A stretch of 64,000 nucleotides of DNA, from the NCBI GenBank assembly GCA_036262835.1, contig DATAID010000021.1, forward strand, positions 56,861-120,860, in the 5' to 3' direction. The number at the start of each line of letters is the position of its first letter. Position 1 is the stretch's first letter. The DNA is from RBG-16-66-20 sp036262835 (GTDB taxonomy: Bacteria > Pseudomonadota > Gammaproteobacteria > Burkholderiales > SG8-39). Position numbers and translations under genes: made by a program. The notes under the pieces were generated by a model, which saw nothing but the letters and a program-made list of their open reading frames with translations, did no database searches and was not told where the DNA came from. This document shows, piece after piece, positions 51,186 to 60,176 of the stretch.

Positions 51186-51986
51186 ATGTCCGAGCCCCTG
51201 GTCTACGAGCTCACTGCCGCAGGGCAGGAAGCCCTTTCCACGTCCGAAATCGCCGAGGGCGATTTCCCGCTCGAGATCAATTTTCCGACCGACTACCGTC
51301 GCATCCTCGCCCTGATCGAGGTCGGCGGGCACATCGAGGTGCTGCGCGGCCGGCTGCGGCGCTTTCCCGACCAGCTCATCGACGAGTGGCTGAAGGAGCT
51401 CGAGGACCTGCACATGGTCCAGTCGCGCGAGGCGGGGGAGCTCGATGCGATCACCTTCAGCGGCGCGCGCCTGCCGCTGCTGCCGCCGCTCACCAACGAA
51501 GACCGCAAGCGCCTCGCCAAGACCACGGTGGTGGCGGGCGCGACGCTGCTGCGCTCGGGCTCGTTCCTGTCGGGCGACCGGATCGCCAACCTCGCGCCGG
51601 TCGGAAAGCCGAAGTCCGACACCGTGATCCTGGTGGTGGAGGACGATCCGGACCAGGCGGCGCTCGCCGAGCTGCGGCTCACCATGGCGGGCTACCAGGT
51701 GCACAGCGTCGATCGCGCCAAGGCGCTCTCGGCCTATCTGCGCCAGCAGAAGCGGCCCGATCTGCTGCTGCTCGACGTGATGCTGCCCGATGGCAACGGC
51801 TTCGACATTCTCGCCCAGCTGCGCGGCCGGCCCGAGTTCTCGACCTTGCCGATCGTGCTCCTCACCGCGAAGGCGGAGCTCGTCGACATCCGCAACGGGC
51901 TCGCGCTCGGCGCCGACGGCTACATCACCAAGCCCTACAGCAAGAACCAGCTCGCCGAAGTCATCCACCACATCCTGAAGCACTGA
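51186..51986 (+). CDS. Response regulator with N-terminal uncharacterised domain
   Basis: A 266-residue protein with reversed layout. Residues 145-266 are a complete receiver domain: acidic pair D153/D154 (VVEDD), phospho-acceptor D197 (LLLDVMLPDGNG), T227 (LLTAK) and K249 (TKPY). Residues about 1-110 are a small domain with a winged-helix look (RRILALIEVGGHIEVLRGRLRR, DEWLKELEDLHMVQSR). No kinase gene is nearby. It may bind DNA or a partner when phosphorylated; whether it controls its own TAACGTCA boxes is open. Confidence 0.85.
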   Translation: MSEPLVYELTAAGQEALSTSEIAEGDFPLEINFPTDYRRILALIEVGGHIEVLRGRLRRFPDQLIDEWLKELEDLHMVQSREAGELDAITFSGARLPLLPPLTNEDRKRLAKTTVVAGATLLRSGSFLSGDRIANLAPVGKPKSDTVILVVEDDPDQAALAELRLTMAGYQVHSVDRAKALSAYLRQQKRPDLLLLDVMLPDGNGFDILAQLRGRPEFSTLPIVLLTAKAELVDIRNGLALGADGYITKPYSKNQLAEVIHHILKH

Positions 51987-51987
51987 G

Positions 51988-52824
51988 CTAGCGGTCGCTG
52001 CGGTTCGCGGCGCTCGGCCCCTTGAAGTCCACGAAGTATTCGATCTTCGCGCTGGCGCGCAGCTGCCTCAGCTCGCGCTCGGCGACGCGCTCGCGCCGCT
52101 CTGCGCGCAGGCGCGCCTCGATCGTCGCGGCCGCGTCCTCCTCGGAAAGCGGCGCGATCTGCGAGCGCAGCAGCTGCACCACCGTCGCTCCCTCGGGCGT
52201 GCGCACGACTGCGATCTGTCCATCGCGCATCGCTTGCAGACGCCCGATCAGCTCGGCGTCGATCTCCTCGGACGCCCTGGTCGCACCCCGCGCTTCATAG
52301 GCGATGCCCTGCGACTTCAGCCAGGCGGCGATCTCCTGCAGCCCGCGGGCGCGCGCGGCGCGCCGCTCGATCTCGGGCAGGCGGGCCGGCGGGGCGATCG
52401 CGGAGAGCTCGAACAGGCTGAAGGTGCGGCGCTCGGCGAACAGCGCCGGATGCTCGCGGTAGTACTTCGCGCGCTCGCGCAGCTCGTCCGAGGCGAGCTC
52501 GAGCGAGCGCTCGAGGTAGGCCTGCGCGAGGATGCCGGTCGTCGCCGCCTCGATCGCGGCGCTGACGACGCGGTCGCGGTCAAGGTGCAAGCGCCGCGCC
52601 TTCTGCGCGAGCAGCTGGCGGTCGATCTCGCGCTCCATGAGCAGCGCCGGGCCGGCGGGGCGATCCTGCGCCGCGCTCGCCTGCGCGAGCGCCTGGCGCA
52701 GCCGATCGATCGAGATGTCCTCGCCGTTGACGCGCGCAGCCACGCGCGCCCGCGACTCGTCGCGCGAGCAGGCAAGAACCAGGACCACCGCCAGCAGTGC
52801 AGCGGCGGGCAAAGCAAGGCGCAT
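51988..52824 (-). CDS. EpsD-like peptidyl-prolyl cis-trans isomerase lipoprotein
   Basis: A 278-residue exported protein. The signal LLAVVLVLACSRDES ends in a lipobox, so it is probably lipidated at Cys19. The body has a SurA-like N-terminal part (ARVNGEDISIDRLRQAL, MEREIDRQLLAQKARRL) and a PpiC-like region (AVVRTPEGATVVQLLRSQIAPLSEEDA). It matches the EpsD family that goes with exopolysaccharide and exosortase loci, but no such genes are in view. Confidence 0.75.
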   Translation of the reverse strand: MRLALPAAALLAVVLVLACSRDESRARVAARVNGEDISIDRLRQALAQASAAQDRPAGPALLMEREIDRQLLAQKARRLHLDRDRVVSAAIEAATTGILAQAYLERSLELASDELRERAKYYREHPALFAERRTFSLFELSAIAPPARLPEIERRAARARGLQEIAAWLKSQGIAYEARGATRASEEIDAELIGRLQAMRDGQIAVVRTPEGATVVQLLRSQIAPLSEEDAAATIEARLRAERRERVAERELRQLRASAKIEYFVDFKGPSAANRSDR

Positions 52825-52874
52825 TGCGGCAATTCTCGGCTGCGGGCGGTGAAACGCCGCACCCCCGCCGCTAA

Positions 52875-53024
52875 GCCGTTGGAGCTACGGTCGTCTCCCT
52901 CGCGTCGATCCACGTGCTGCAGGGCGAAGCGCGCTGGCGCTGGCAGCACAGCGTCGCGCCGACCCCGGCGCTGCGCTACTCCATCACCTCCCGCACCCGC
53001 GTCATTTCCGCAGCACGGTCCTGA
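52875..53024 (+). pseudogene. Remnant of an AlkB-like dioxygenase, C-terminal end only
   Basis: Between the EpsD-like gene and rpiA the plus strand encodes, after a TAA at 52872, about 49 residues including VLQGEARWRWQHSVAPTPAL and RYSIT. This matches the C-terminal signature of AlkB-type 2-oxoglutarate dioxygenases (LxGxARxxWxH ... LRYSITxRT). There is no start codon or iron-binding HxD, and it ends inside the rpiA 3' coding region. It is a decayed fragment, not a working gene. Confidence 0.55.
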
Positions 53025-53664
53025 CGCCTTTTTCCTCGCCAAGGAGCAGCACGTCCGCGCCGCGGCGCGCAAAAAGGCCGTTGGTCACCACGCCGGCGAC
53101 GTTGTTGAGCTCGGTCTCGAGCCCGACAGGATCGACGATCGAAAGGCCGTGGCAGTCGAGGATCAGGTTGCCGTTGTCGGTGGTGAACTTCTCGCGCAGC
53201 AGCGGCTGCGCGCCGCGCCGGAGCATTTCGCGCCCGACGTGGCTGCGCGCCATCGGGATCACCTCGACCGGGAGCGGGAACCTGCCGAGCACCGGCACGA
53301 GCTTGGAGGCGTCGCAGATGCAGACGAATTTGTCGGCCACCGCGGCGACGATCTTCTCGCGCGTGAGCGCCCCGCCGCCGCCCTTGATCATCGCGAGGTG
53401 CTCGGTGACTTCGTCCGCGCCATCCACGTACACCGGAAGCTCGGACACGCTGTTCAGGTCGACCACGCGGATGCCATGCTGCTTCAGACGCGCGGCGCTC
53501 GCTTCGGAGGCCGCGACGGCGCCTTCGATCCGGTTCTTGATGCCCGCCAGGGCGTCGATGAAAAGATTGACCGTCGAACCCGAGCCCACGCCGACGATCG
53601 CGTCCTCGATCACATATTTCAGCGCCGCCTCGGCGACCTTCTTCTTGAGCTCGTCCTGCGTCAT
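53002..53664 (-). CDS. rpiA: Ribose-5-phosphate isomerase A
   Basis: A 220-residue RpiA. Active-site and phosphate-loop pieces are VGVGSGSTVNLFIDAL, YVDGADEV, IKGGGGALTREKIVA (catalytic Glu and Lys) and DNGNLILDC. It interconverts ribose 5-phosphate and ribulose 5-phosphate. The ATG at 53664 gives the usual start TQDELKKKVAEAAL; the 53682 start adds six unlikely residues. It is the second pentose-phosphate gene here after tkt. Confidence 0.95.
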   Translation of the reverse strand: MTQDELKKKVAEAALKYVIEDAIVGVGSGSTVNLFIDALAGIKNRIEGAVAASEASAARLKQHGIRVVDLNSVSELPVYVDGADEVTEHLAMIKGGGGALTREKIVAAVADKFVCICDASKLVPVLGRFPLPVEVIPMARSHVGREMLRRGAQPLLREKFTTDNGNLILDCHGLSIVDPVGLETELNNVAGVVTNGLFARRGADVLLLGEEKGVRTVLRK

Positions 53665-53699
53665 CGGCCCGCAGACTAGCACGGGCTGGGGTCCGGTCC

Positions 53700-54365
53700 T
53701 CAGGCGCGGGGCGGCGCGTCCATGACCAAACGATCGAGCGTCTCCTTTGCGCCCGCCGCCGCGGACACGCCTCCGCTCATGGTGATCCGCATCGCGTCCT
53801 CGAGCGGCAGGTCGAGCGGCTCGACCCGCGCGCCGGGCAGGTAGACGGTGTAGCCCCCGATGCCGTAGCTCATCGGCAGATAGACGCCGATGAGCTTCTC
53901 ATTGGCCGGCAGGCCCTTTGGCTCCTCGGTGGTGACGAAGCCGATCAGCCGCATGTCCTGGACTTTCACCGCAACGACGCGGCCGAGGCCTTTCTTCGAG
54001 CCGCCGGAGAGCAGCTCGGCGACGTCGCGGAGGCTGACATAGATCGTCTTCACCACGGGTATCTGCGCCAGCAAGGCATCCGCCGAGCCGAGCAAAAGCC
54101 GCGCGATGCGCGCGCTGACGAGGAGTCCCGCGGCGAAGATGAGCGCGACCCCCAGGACGATGCCGAGCCCGGGCCAGTAGGACAGGCCGGGCAGCACGGC
54201 GCGAATGATGCCGCCGAGAAAGTGCTCGGTCGCCTTGACGAGCCAGACCAGCACCGCAAGGGTCAGCCCGATCGGCAGGATCACGACCACGCCGCGCAGG
54301 AAGATGCCGGCGAGCATGCTGCCCACCTGCCGCAAACCGCTCGCCTGGCTTTGGCGCTGCGCCAT
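53700..54365 (-). CDS. DUF502 membrane protein
   Basis: A 221-residue protein with two N-terminal membrane segments (IFLRGVVVILPIGLTLAVLVWLV and GIVLGVALIFAAGLLV) and a cytoplasmic part with VPVVKTIYVSLRD-like IPVVKTIYVSLRD and VYLPMSYGIGGYTVYLP, which are DUF502 hallmarks. Function unknown. It lies 43 bp after lpdA on the same strand. Confidence 0.88.
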   Translation of the reverse strand: MAQRQSQASGLRQVGSMLAGIFLRGVVVILPIGLTLAVLVWLVKATEHFLGGIIRAVLPGLSYWPGLGIVLGVALIFAAGLLVSARIARLLLGSADALLAQIPVVKTIYVSLRDVAELLSGGSKKGLGRVVAVKVQDMRLIGFVTTEEPKGLPANEKLIGVYLPMSYGIGGYTVYLPGARVEPLDLPLEDAMRITMSGGVSAAAGAKETLDRLVMDAPPRA

Positions 54366-54408
54366 CCGTTCGACGCTACCTGCGCCGGTATGACCTGTCT
54401 ATCCGGGG

Positions 54409-56127
54409 TTACTTCCTTTTCGACGGGGGCAGGTCGGTGCAGACGCCCTCGAAGAGCTCGGCGGCCATGCCGATCGACTCGCTCACGGTCGGGTGGGGAT
54501 GGATCGTCCTGCCGACGTCGGTCGCATCGGCGCCCATCTCGACCGCGAGGGCCAGCTCGCTGATCAGGTCGCCCGCGCCCGTGCCGACGATGCCGCCGCC
54601 GAGCACGCGATGCGTCTCGGCGTCGAAAAGAATCTTGGTGAAGCCTTCGTCGCGCGCGTTGGCGATCGCGCGGCCGGAGGCCGCCCAAGGGAACTTTGCC
54701 GTGCCGACTTTCGCCCCCGACTTCTTCGCTTCGTCCTCGGTCATGCCGACCCAGGCGATCTCGGGGTCAGTGTAGGCGACCGAGGGCACGACGCGCGCAT
54801 CGAAATGCGCCTTGTGGCCGGCAGCCGCCTCGGCGGCGACGTGCCCTTCGTGCACCGCCTTGTGAGCGAGCATCGGATTTCCCGCGATGTCGCCGATCGC
54901 GAAGATGTTCGCCACGTTGGTGCGCATCTGCGAGTCGACCGGAATGAAGCCGCGTTCGTTGACGGTGACGCCGGCTTTTTCGGCGCCGATCTTCTTGCCG
55001 TTGGGCGCTCGTCCCACCGAGACAAGAATCATGTCGTACGTTTTCGGCTCGCCCTGGTCGAACGTCACCCGGATCCCGTCCTTGCGCGCCTCGGCCTTGG
55101 TGGTCTTCGTCTTCAGCATCACCTGGTCGAAGCGTCCGGCGTTGAACTTCTGCCAGACGGCGACCAGGTCCCGGTCGGCGCCGAGCATGAGCCCGTCGAG
55201 CATCTCGACGACATCGAGCCTCGCGCCGAGCGTTGAATACACGGTGCCCATCTCCAGGCCGATGATCCCGCCGCCGATGATGAGGAGCTTCTTCGGCAGA
55301 TTCTTGAGCTCGAGCGCGCCGGTCGAATCGACGATGCGCGGGTCTTCCGGAAGAAACGGAAGCTTTGCGGCCTGCGATCCGGCGGCAATGATCGCGTTCG
55401 CGAAGCGGATCGGTTTGCCGTTCACCTCCAGGGTATTTTTATCCATGAATTTTCCCGAACCCTGAAGCACGGTCACCTTGCGCATCTTCGCCATCGAGGC
55501 GAGGCCGCCCGTGAGCTTGCCGACCACCTTTTCCTTGAAGGCGCGCAGCTTCTCGAGCTCCACCTTCGGCGCGCCGAAGGAGATGCCGTGCGAAGCAAGG
55601 CTTGCGGCGGCATCCATCACGGCCGCAGTGTGCAGGAGCGCCTTCGAGGGAATGCAGCCGACGTTCAGGCACACGCCGCCGAGGGTCGGATAGCGCTCCA
55701 CGAGGACCGTCTTCAGGCCAAGATCCGCCGCGCGGAAGGCGGCGGAGTAGCCGCCGGGGCCGGCGCCGAGGACGAGCAGGTCGAAGTCGAACGAGCTCGC
55801 CGGCGCAGCTTGGGGTTTTGAAGAGGTTTCCGTCTTTGCCGGTTGTGGCTTTTCCGGTTCGGATTTCTCCGGCTGCGATTTTTCCGCTGCCGAAGTCTCG
55901 AGGCTCAGCACAAGAGAGCCTTGAGAAACCTTCGAGCCCATTTTGACCGCCATGTCCTTCACCACGCCGGCCGCGGGCGAAGGAATCTCCATCGAGGCCT
56001 TGTCGGACTCGACCGTGATCAGCGACTGCTCCTTCTCGATGCGGTCGCCCGGCTTGACCAGCACCTCGATCACCTCGACATCCTTGAAATCGCCGATGTC
56101 GGGGACCTTGACTTCGATCGTCGCCAT
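54409..56127 (-). CDS. lpdA: Dihydrolipoyl dehydrogenase with N-terminal lipoyl domain
   Basis: A 572-residue E3. Residues 1-80 are a lipoyl domain with the modified lysine in ESDKASMEIP; a Ser/Pro/Lys/Thr-rich linker follows (about 85-110). The flavoenzyme begins LLVLGAGPGGYSAAF and has the redox pair CLNVGCIPSK, the NAD site IIGGGIIGLEMG, and the C-terminal IHPHPTVSES with the catalytic His. It reoxidises lipoamide in pyruvate dehydrogenase. It directly follows aceF. The extra lipoyl domain is common in betaproteobacteria. Confidence 0.96.
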   Translation of the reverse strand: MATIEVKVPDIGDFKDVEVIEVLVKPGDRIEKEQSLITVESDKASMEIPSPAAGVVKDMAVKMGSKVSQGSLVLSLETSAAEKSQPEKSEPEKPQPAKTETSSKPQAAPASSFDFDLLVLGAGPGGYSAAFRAADLGLKTVLVERYPTLGGVCLNVGCIPSKALLHTAAVMDAAASLASHGISFGAPKVELEKLRAFKEKVVGKLTGGLASMAKMRKVTVLQGSGKFMDKNTLEVNGKPIRFANAIIAAGSQAAKLPFLPEDPRIVDSTGALELKNLPKKLLIIGGGIIGLEMGTVYSTLGARLDVVEMLDGLMLGADRDLVAVWQKFNAGRFDQVMLKTKTTKAEARKDGIRVTFDQGEPKTYDMILVSVGRAPNGKKIGAEKAGVTVNERGFIPVDSQMRTNVANIFAIGDIAGNPMLAHKAVHEGHVAAEAAAGHKAHFDARVVPSVAYTDPEIAWVGMTEDEAKKSGAKVGTAKFPWAASGRAIANARDEGFTKILFDAETHRVLGGGIVGTGAGDLISELALAVEMGADATDVGRTIHPHPTVSESIGMAAELFEGVCTDLPPSKRK

Positions 56128-57417
56128 CTAGAGCAGCGTCCGGCGGATGTCGGAGAGCACGTTGCAGAGGTAGGTGGTGAAGCGCGCGGCCAGCGCGCCG
56201 TCGATGACTCGGTGATCGTAGGACAGCGAGATCGGCAGGATCAGGCGCGGCGCGAACTCCTTGCCGGTCCACACCGGCCGCATCTGCGACTTGGAGACGC
56301 CGAGAATCGCCACTTCCGGCGCATTGATGATCGGCGTGAACGCGCCGCCGCCGATGCCGCCCAGGCTCGAGATCGAGAACGTGCCGCCCTGCATGTCGCC
56401 GGGCTTGAGCTTCCTGTCGCGCGCGTTCTTCGAGATGTCGGCGAGCTCGTGCGCGAGATCGAACACGCCCTTGCGGTCGGCGTCGCGCACCACCGGCACC
56501 ACGAGCCCCTCGGGCGTGTCGACCGCGACGCCGATGTGGTAGTACTTCTTGATCACGAGGTTCTCGCCCGTCTTGTCCAGGCTCGCATTGAACTGCGGGA
56601 ACTGGCGCAGCGCGGTCACGCTCGCCTTGATGAGGAAGGCGAGCATCGTCAGCTTGAAGCCGCGCTTCTCGGTCTCGGCGGTGTTCGACTTGCGGAAAGC
56701 CTCCAGCTCGGTGATGTCCGCCTCGTCGGTCTGCGTGACGTGCGGGATCATCACCCAGTTGCGATGCAGGTTGGCCGCCGAGAGCTTCTGGATGCGCGAG
56801 CGGGCTTTCAGCTCGACCGGACCGAACTTCGCAAAATCCACTTCCGGCCAGGGCAGCACGTCCAGGCCGCCGCCGCGCGCTTGCGAAGTCGCCGCGCCCG
56901 CAGGCTTTCCGGCCAGCGCGCCTTTGACAAAGCCTTGCACGTCTTCCTTGAGGATGCGCCCCTTAGGGCCGCTTCCCTGCACCCGCGTGAGATCGACACC
57001 GAGCTCGCGCGCGAACTTGCGGATCGAAGGACTCGCGTGCGGAAGCGCCACGGTTGCCTCGCGCGGCTCTGCCGGTACGGGCTCCGCCTTCGGCATCGGT
57101 ACCGCCGCAGGCCTTGGCGCGGCTTTTTCCGGTTCTATTTTTTTCGGACCTTCCACAACCGGCGCGGCAACCTCCCCGCCCGAGCCGTCGGGATCGAGCG
57201 AGAGAACCATCGATCCCTGCGACACCTTGTCGCCGACCTTGACCTTGACGGCCTTCACGACGCCCGCTTCGGGTGCGGGAATCTCCATCGAGGCCTTGTC
57301 GGACTCGACGGTGATGAGCGACTGCTCCTTGGCGATCTTGTCGCCCGCCTTGACGAGGACCTCGATGACCTCGACTTCCTTGAAGTCGCCGATGTCGGGG
57401 ACCAGAATTTCCTTCAT
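56128..57417 (-). CDS. aceF: Dihydrolipoyllysine acetyltransferase (PDH E2)
   Basis: A 429-residue E2 with one lipoyl domain (residues 1-80, ESDKASMEIP), a Pro/Ala linker, a peripheral-subunit-binding domain (SPSIRKFARELGVDLTRVQGSG, about 130-165) and the catalytic core ending SLSYDHRVIDGALAARF, with the active-site His. It passes acetyl groups to CoA. It lies 10 bp after aceE and abuts lpdA. The lipoyl-coding DNA closely resembles the one in lpdA. Confidence 0.97.
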   Translation of the reverse strand: MKEILVPDIGDFKEVEVIEVLVKAGDKIAKEQSLITVESDKASMEIPAPEAGVVKAVKVKVGDKVSQGSMVLSLDPDGSGGEVAAPVVEGPKKIEPEKAAPRPAAVPMPKAEPVPAEPREATVALPHASPSIRKFARELGVDLTRVQGSGPKGRILKEDVQGFVKGALAGKPAGAATSQARGGGLDVLPWPEVDFAKFGPVELKARSRIQKLSAANLHRNWVMIPHVTQTDEADITELEAFRKSNTAETEKRGFKLTMLAFLIKASVTALRQFPQFNASLDKTGENLVIKKYYHIGVAVDTPEGLVVPVVRDADRKGVFDLAHELADISKNARDRKLKPGDMQGGTFSISSLGGIGGGAFTPIINAPEVAILGVSKSQMRPVWTGKEFAPRLILPISLSYDHRVIDGALAARFTTYLCNVLSDIRRTLL

Positions 57418-57427
57418 ACGGCGTCCT

Positions 57428-60118
57428 TCATACCGTGACCGGGTCGGGCTTCTCCGGATCGATGCCGTACTTCTTCACTGCCTCGGCGACCGCCTTCGCT
57501 TTCCCTTCGCCGGAATCGGCGAGCGCCTTCAGCGCCGCGATCGCGACGAAGTAGCGATTCACCTCGAAGAAGTGACGCAGCTTCGCGCGCGAGTCGGAGC
57601 GCCCGAAGCCGTCGGTGCCGAGCACGCGGTAAAGGCGGTCCCGGGGCACGAACGGGCGGATCTGGTCGGCGAAGGCCTTGATGTAGTCGCTCGCGGCGAC
57701 GACGGGTCCGGCCGGCCGTTCCTTCAGCATTTTTTCCACGTAGGGCGTTTTTTGCTTTCCCTCGGCGTGCAGCATGTTCCAGCGCTCGGCCGCCATGCCG
57801 TCGCGGCGCAGCTCGGTGAAGCTGGTCGCGCTCCAGACGTCCGCGCCGACGCCCCAGTCTTTTTCGAGCAGCTCGGCGGCCGCCTCGACCTCGCGCAGGA
57901 TGGTGCCGCTGCCGAGGAGCTGAACCCGCGCCTTGTTTTTCGTCTTGCTTTCGCGGAGCAGATACATCCCCTTCAGGATCCCCTCCTCGACGCCCTTCGG
58001 CAGCGCCGGGTGCTCGTAGTTCTCGTTCATCAGGGTGATGTAGTAAAAGACGTCCTCCTGATTCGTGACCATGCGCCGCAGGCCGTCGTGGATGATCACG
58101 GCGAGCTCGTACCCGTACGTCGGGTCATACGACACGCAGTTCGGAATGACCGACGAGAGCACCTGCGAGTGGCCATCCTCGTGCTGCAGGCCTTCGCCGT
58201 TCAGCGTCGTGCGTCCCGCGGTCGCGCCGAGCAGAAAGCCGCGCGAGCGCTGGTCGGCCGCCGCCCAGGCAAGGTCGCCGATCCGCTGCATGCCGAACAT
58301 CGAGTAGAAGATGTAGAACGGCACGGTGATCGTGTTCGAGTGGCTGTAGGCGGTCGCCGCGGCGATCCAGGAGGAGAACGCGCCCGCCTCGTTGATGCCT
58401 TCCTCGAGGATCTGGCCCTGCTTGTCCTCGCGGTAGTACATCACCTGGTCCTTGTCGACCGGCTCGTACTTCTGGCCTTCCGAGGAGTAGATGCCGAGCT
58501 GCCGGAACATGCCCTCCATGCCGAAGGTGCGCGCTTCATCCGGCACGATCGGCACGATGCGCTTGCCGATCTCCTTGTCGCGCACGAGCGCGGTGAGCAC
58601 GCGCACGAAGGCCATCGTGGTGGAAATCTCGCGCCCCTCGCCCGAGCCCTTCAGCACCTGGTCGAACGCGGTGAGCGGCGGAACCGCCGGCGCGGCTTCG
58701 CTCTTGCGCCGCCGCTGCGGGAAATAGCCGCCGAGCGCCTTCCTGCGCTCGAGCATGTACTTCATCTCCGGCGCGTCGGGCGGCGGAACGTAGAACGGCA
58801 GCTCTTCGAGCTTCTCGTCAGGGATCGGGATCGCGAACTGGTCGCGCATCTCCTTGATGGTGGCGATGTCGACCTTCTTCAGCTGGTGGGTCGGGTTTTT
58901 CGCCTGTCCCTGCTTGCCCAGGCCGTAGCCCTTGATCGTCTTGGCGAGAATGACCGTGGGCTGGCCCTTGTGCTTCACGGCGGCCGAGTACGCCGCGTAG
59001 ACCTTGTGCGGATCGTGGCCGCCGCGGTTCAGGCGCCAGATGTCTTCGTCCGACATGCGCGCCACCATCTCGAGCACCTTGGGATGCTTGCCGAAGAAGT
59101 GCTTGCGCACGAAGGCGCCGTCGTTCGCCTTGTAATTCTGGTATTCGCCGTCGACGGCGTCCTCCATGATCTTGAGGAGCAGCCCCTCCTTGTCGCGCGC
59201 AAGGAGGGGATCCCAGTACGAGCCCCAGATCACCTTGATCACGTTCCAGCCCGCGCCGCGGAAGTCGCCTTCCAGCTCCTGGATGATCTTGCCGTTGCCG
59301 CGCACCGGGCCATCGAGCCGCTGCAGGTTGCAGTTGACGATGAAGATGAGGTTGTCGAGCTTCTCGCGCGAGGCAAGGCCGATCGCGCCGAGCGACTCGG
59401 GCTCGTCCATTTCGCCGTCGCCGCAGAAGACCCACACCTTGCGGTTGTCGGTGTGCGCATGCCCGCGCGCCTGCAGGTACTTGAGATAGCGCGCCATGTA
59501 GATCGCCTGGATCGGCCCCAGGCCCATCGACACGGTCGGGAATTGCCAGTAGTCCGGCATCAGCCAGGGGTGCGGGTACGAGGAGACGCCCTTGCCGTCC
59601 ACTTCGCGGCGGAAGTTGAAAAGCTGCTCCTCGGTGAAGCGGCCTTCCATCAGGCCGCGCGCGTAGATGCCGGGACACGAGTGCCCCTGGAAGTAGACGA
59701 GGTCGCCGCCATGGCCTTCATGGGGCGCGTGCCAGAAATGCTGCTGCCCGGTGCCGAAGAGCGTGCCCACGGAAGCGAAGCTCGCGATGTGCCCGCCCAG
59801 CTCGTCGTCGCTCTTGTTGGCGCGCGCGACCATCACCATCGCGTTCCAGCGGCAGATCGAGCGGATGCGCTCCTCCAGCGCCACGTTGCCCGGCGAGCGC
59901 TCCTCCATGTGCGGAGGAATGGTGTTGATGTAGGCGGTATTGGCCGAGAACGGGATGTAGGCGCCCGAGCGACGCGCCTTGTCGATCAGCTTCTCGATCA
60001 GGTAGTGCGCGCGATCCGGACCCTCGCGCTCGAGCACGGCTTCGAGCGCATCGAGCCACTCCTGGGTTTCGAGATTGTCGGGATCGTTGGCCGCGGGGTT
60101 TTGCGGAACGGCGGACAT
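57428..60118 (-). CDS. aceE: Pyruvate dehydrogenase E1 component
   Basis: An 896-residue homodimeric-type E1, full length. Thiamine-diphosphate motif GDGEMDEPES and NCNLQRLDGPVRGNGK are present, with SFASVGTLFGTGQQHFWHAP near the N-terminus and GLQHEDGHSQ in the C-terminal half. It decarboxylates pyruvate and acetylates the E2 lipoyl group. GGAGGAAGCA precedes the ATG. It heads the aceE-aceF-lpdA operon and is divergent from folD across a palindrome at 60151-60167. Confidence 0.98.
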   Translation of the reverse strand: MSAVPQNPAANDPDNLETQEWLDALEAVLEREGPDRAHYLIEKLIDKARRSGAYIPFSANTAYINTIPPHMEERSPGNVALEERIRSICRWNAMVMVARANKSDDELGGHIASFASVGTLFGTGQQHFWHAPHEGHGGDLVYFQGHSCPGIYARGLMEGRFTEEQLFNFRREVDGKGVSSYPHPWLMPDYWQFPTVSMGLGPIQAIYMARYLKYLQARGHAHTDNRKVWVFCGDGEMDEPESLGAIGLASREKLDNLIFIVNCNLQRLDGPVRGNGKIIQELEGDFRGAGWNVIKVIWGSYWDPLLARDKEGLLLKIMEDAVDGEYQNYKANDGAFVRKHFFGKHPKVLEMVARMSDEDIWRLNRGGHDPHKVYAAYSAAVKHKGQPTVILAKTIKGYGLGKQGQAKNPTHQLKKVDIATIKEMRDQFAIPIPDEKLEELPFYVPPPDAPEMKYMLERRKALGGYFPQRRRKSEAAPAVPPLTAFDQVLKGSGEGREISTTMAFVRVLTALVRDKEIGKRIVPIVPDEARTFGMEGMFRQLGIYSSEGQKYEPVDKDQVMYYREDKQGQILEEGINEAGAFSSWIAAATAYSHSNTITVPFYIFYSMFGMQRIGDLAWAAADQRSRGFLLGATAGRTTLNGEGLQHEDGHSQVLSSVIPNCVSYDPTYGYELAVIIHDGLRRMVTNQEDVFYYITLMNENYEHPALPKGVEEGILKGMYLLRESKTKNKARVQLLGSGTILREVEAAAELLEKDWGVGADVWSATSFTELRRDGMAAERWNMLHAEGKQKTPYVEKMLKERPAGPVVAASDYIKAFADQIRPFVPRDRLYRVLGTDGFGRSDSRAKLRHFFEVNRYFVAIAALKALADSGEGKAKAVAEAVKKYGIDPEKPDPVTV

Positions 60119-60150
60119 TGCTTCCTCCGGCTATGGATGGGCCTAGGATT

Positions 60151-60167
60151 TAAAACGGGGTGTTTTA
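60151..60167. promoter_or_regulatory. Palindrome in the aceE/folD divergent promoter
   Basis: TAAAAC-GGGGT-GTTTTA, a perfect inverted repeat with 6-bp arms. It overlaps TATAGT (60166-60171), the likely -10 box of folD, which ends 5 nt before the ATG at 60177; folD would then be nearly leaderless. The palindrome is also in range of the aceE promoter, so a repressor here would affect both. Confidence 0.55.
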
Positions 60168-60176
60168 TAGTATGCC

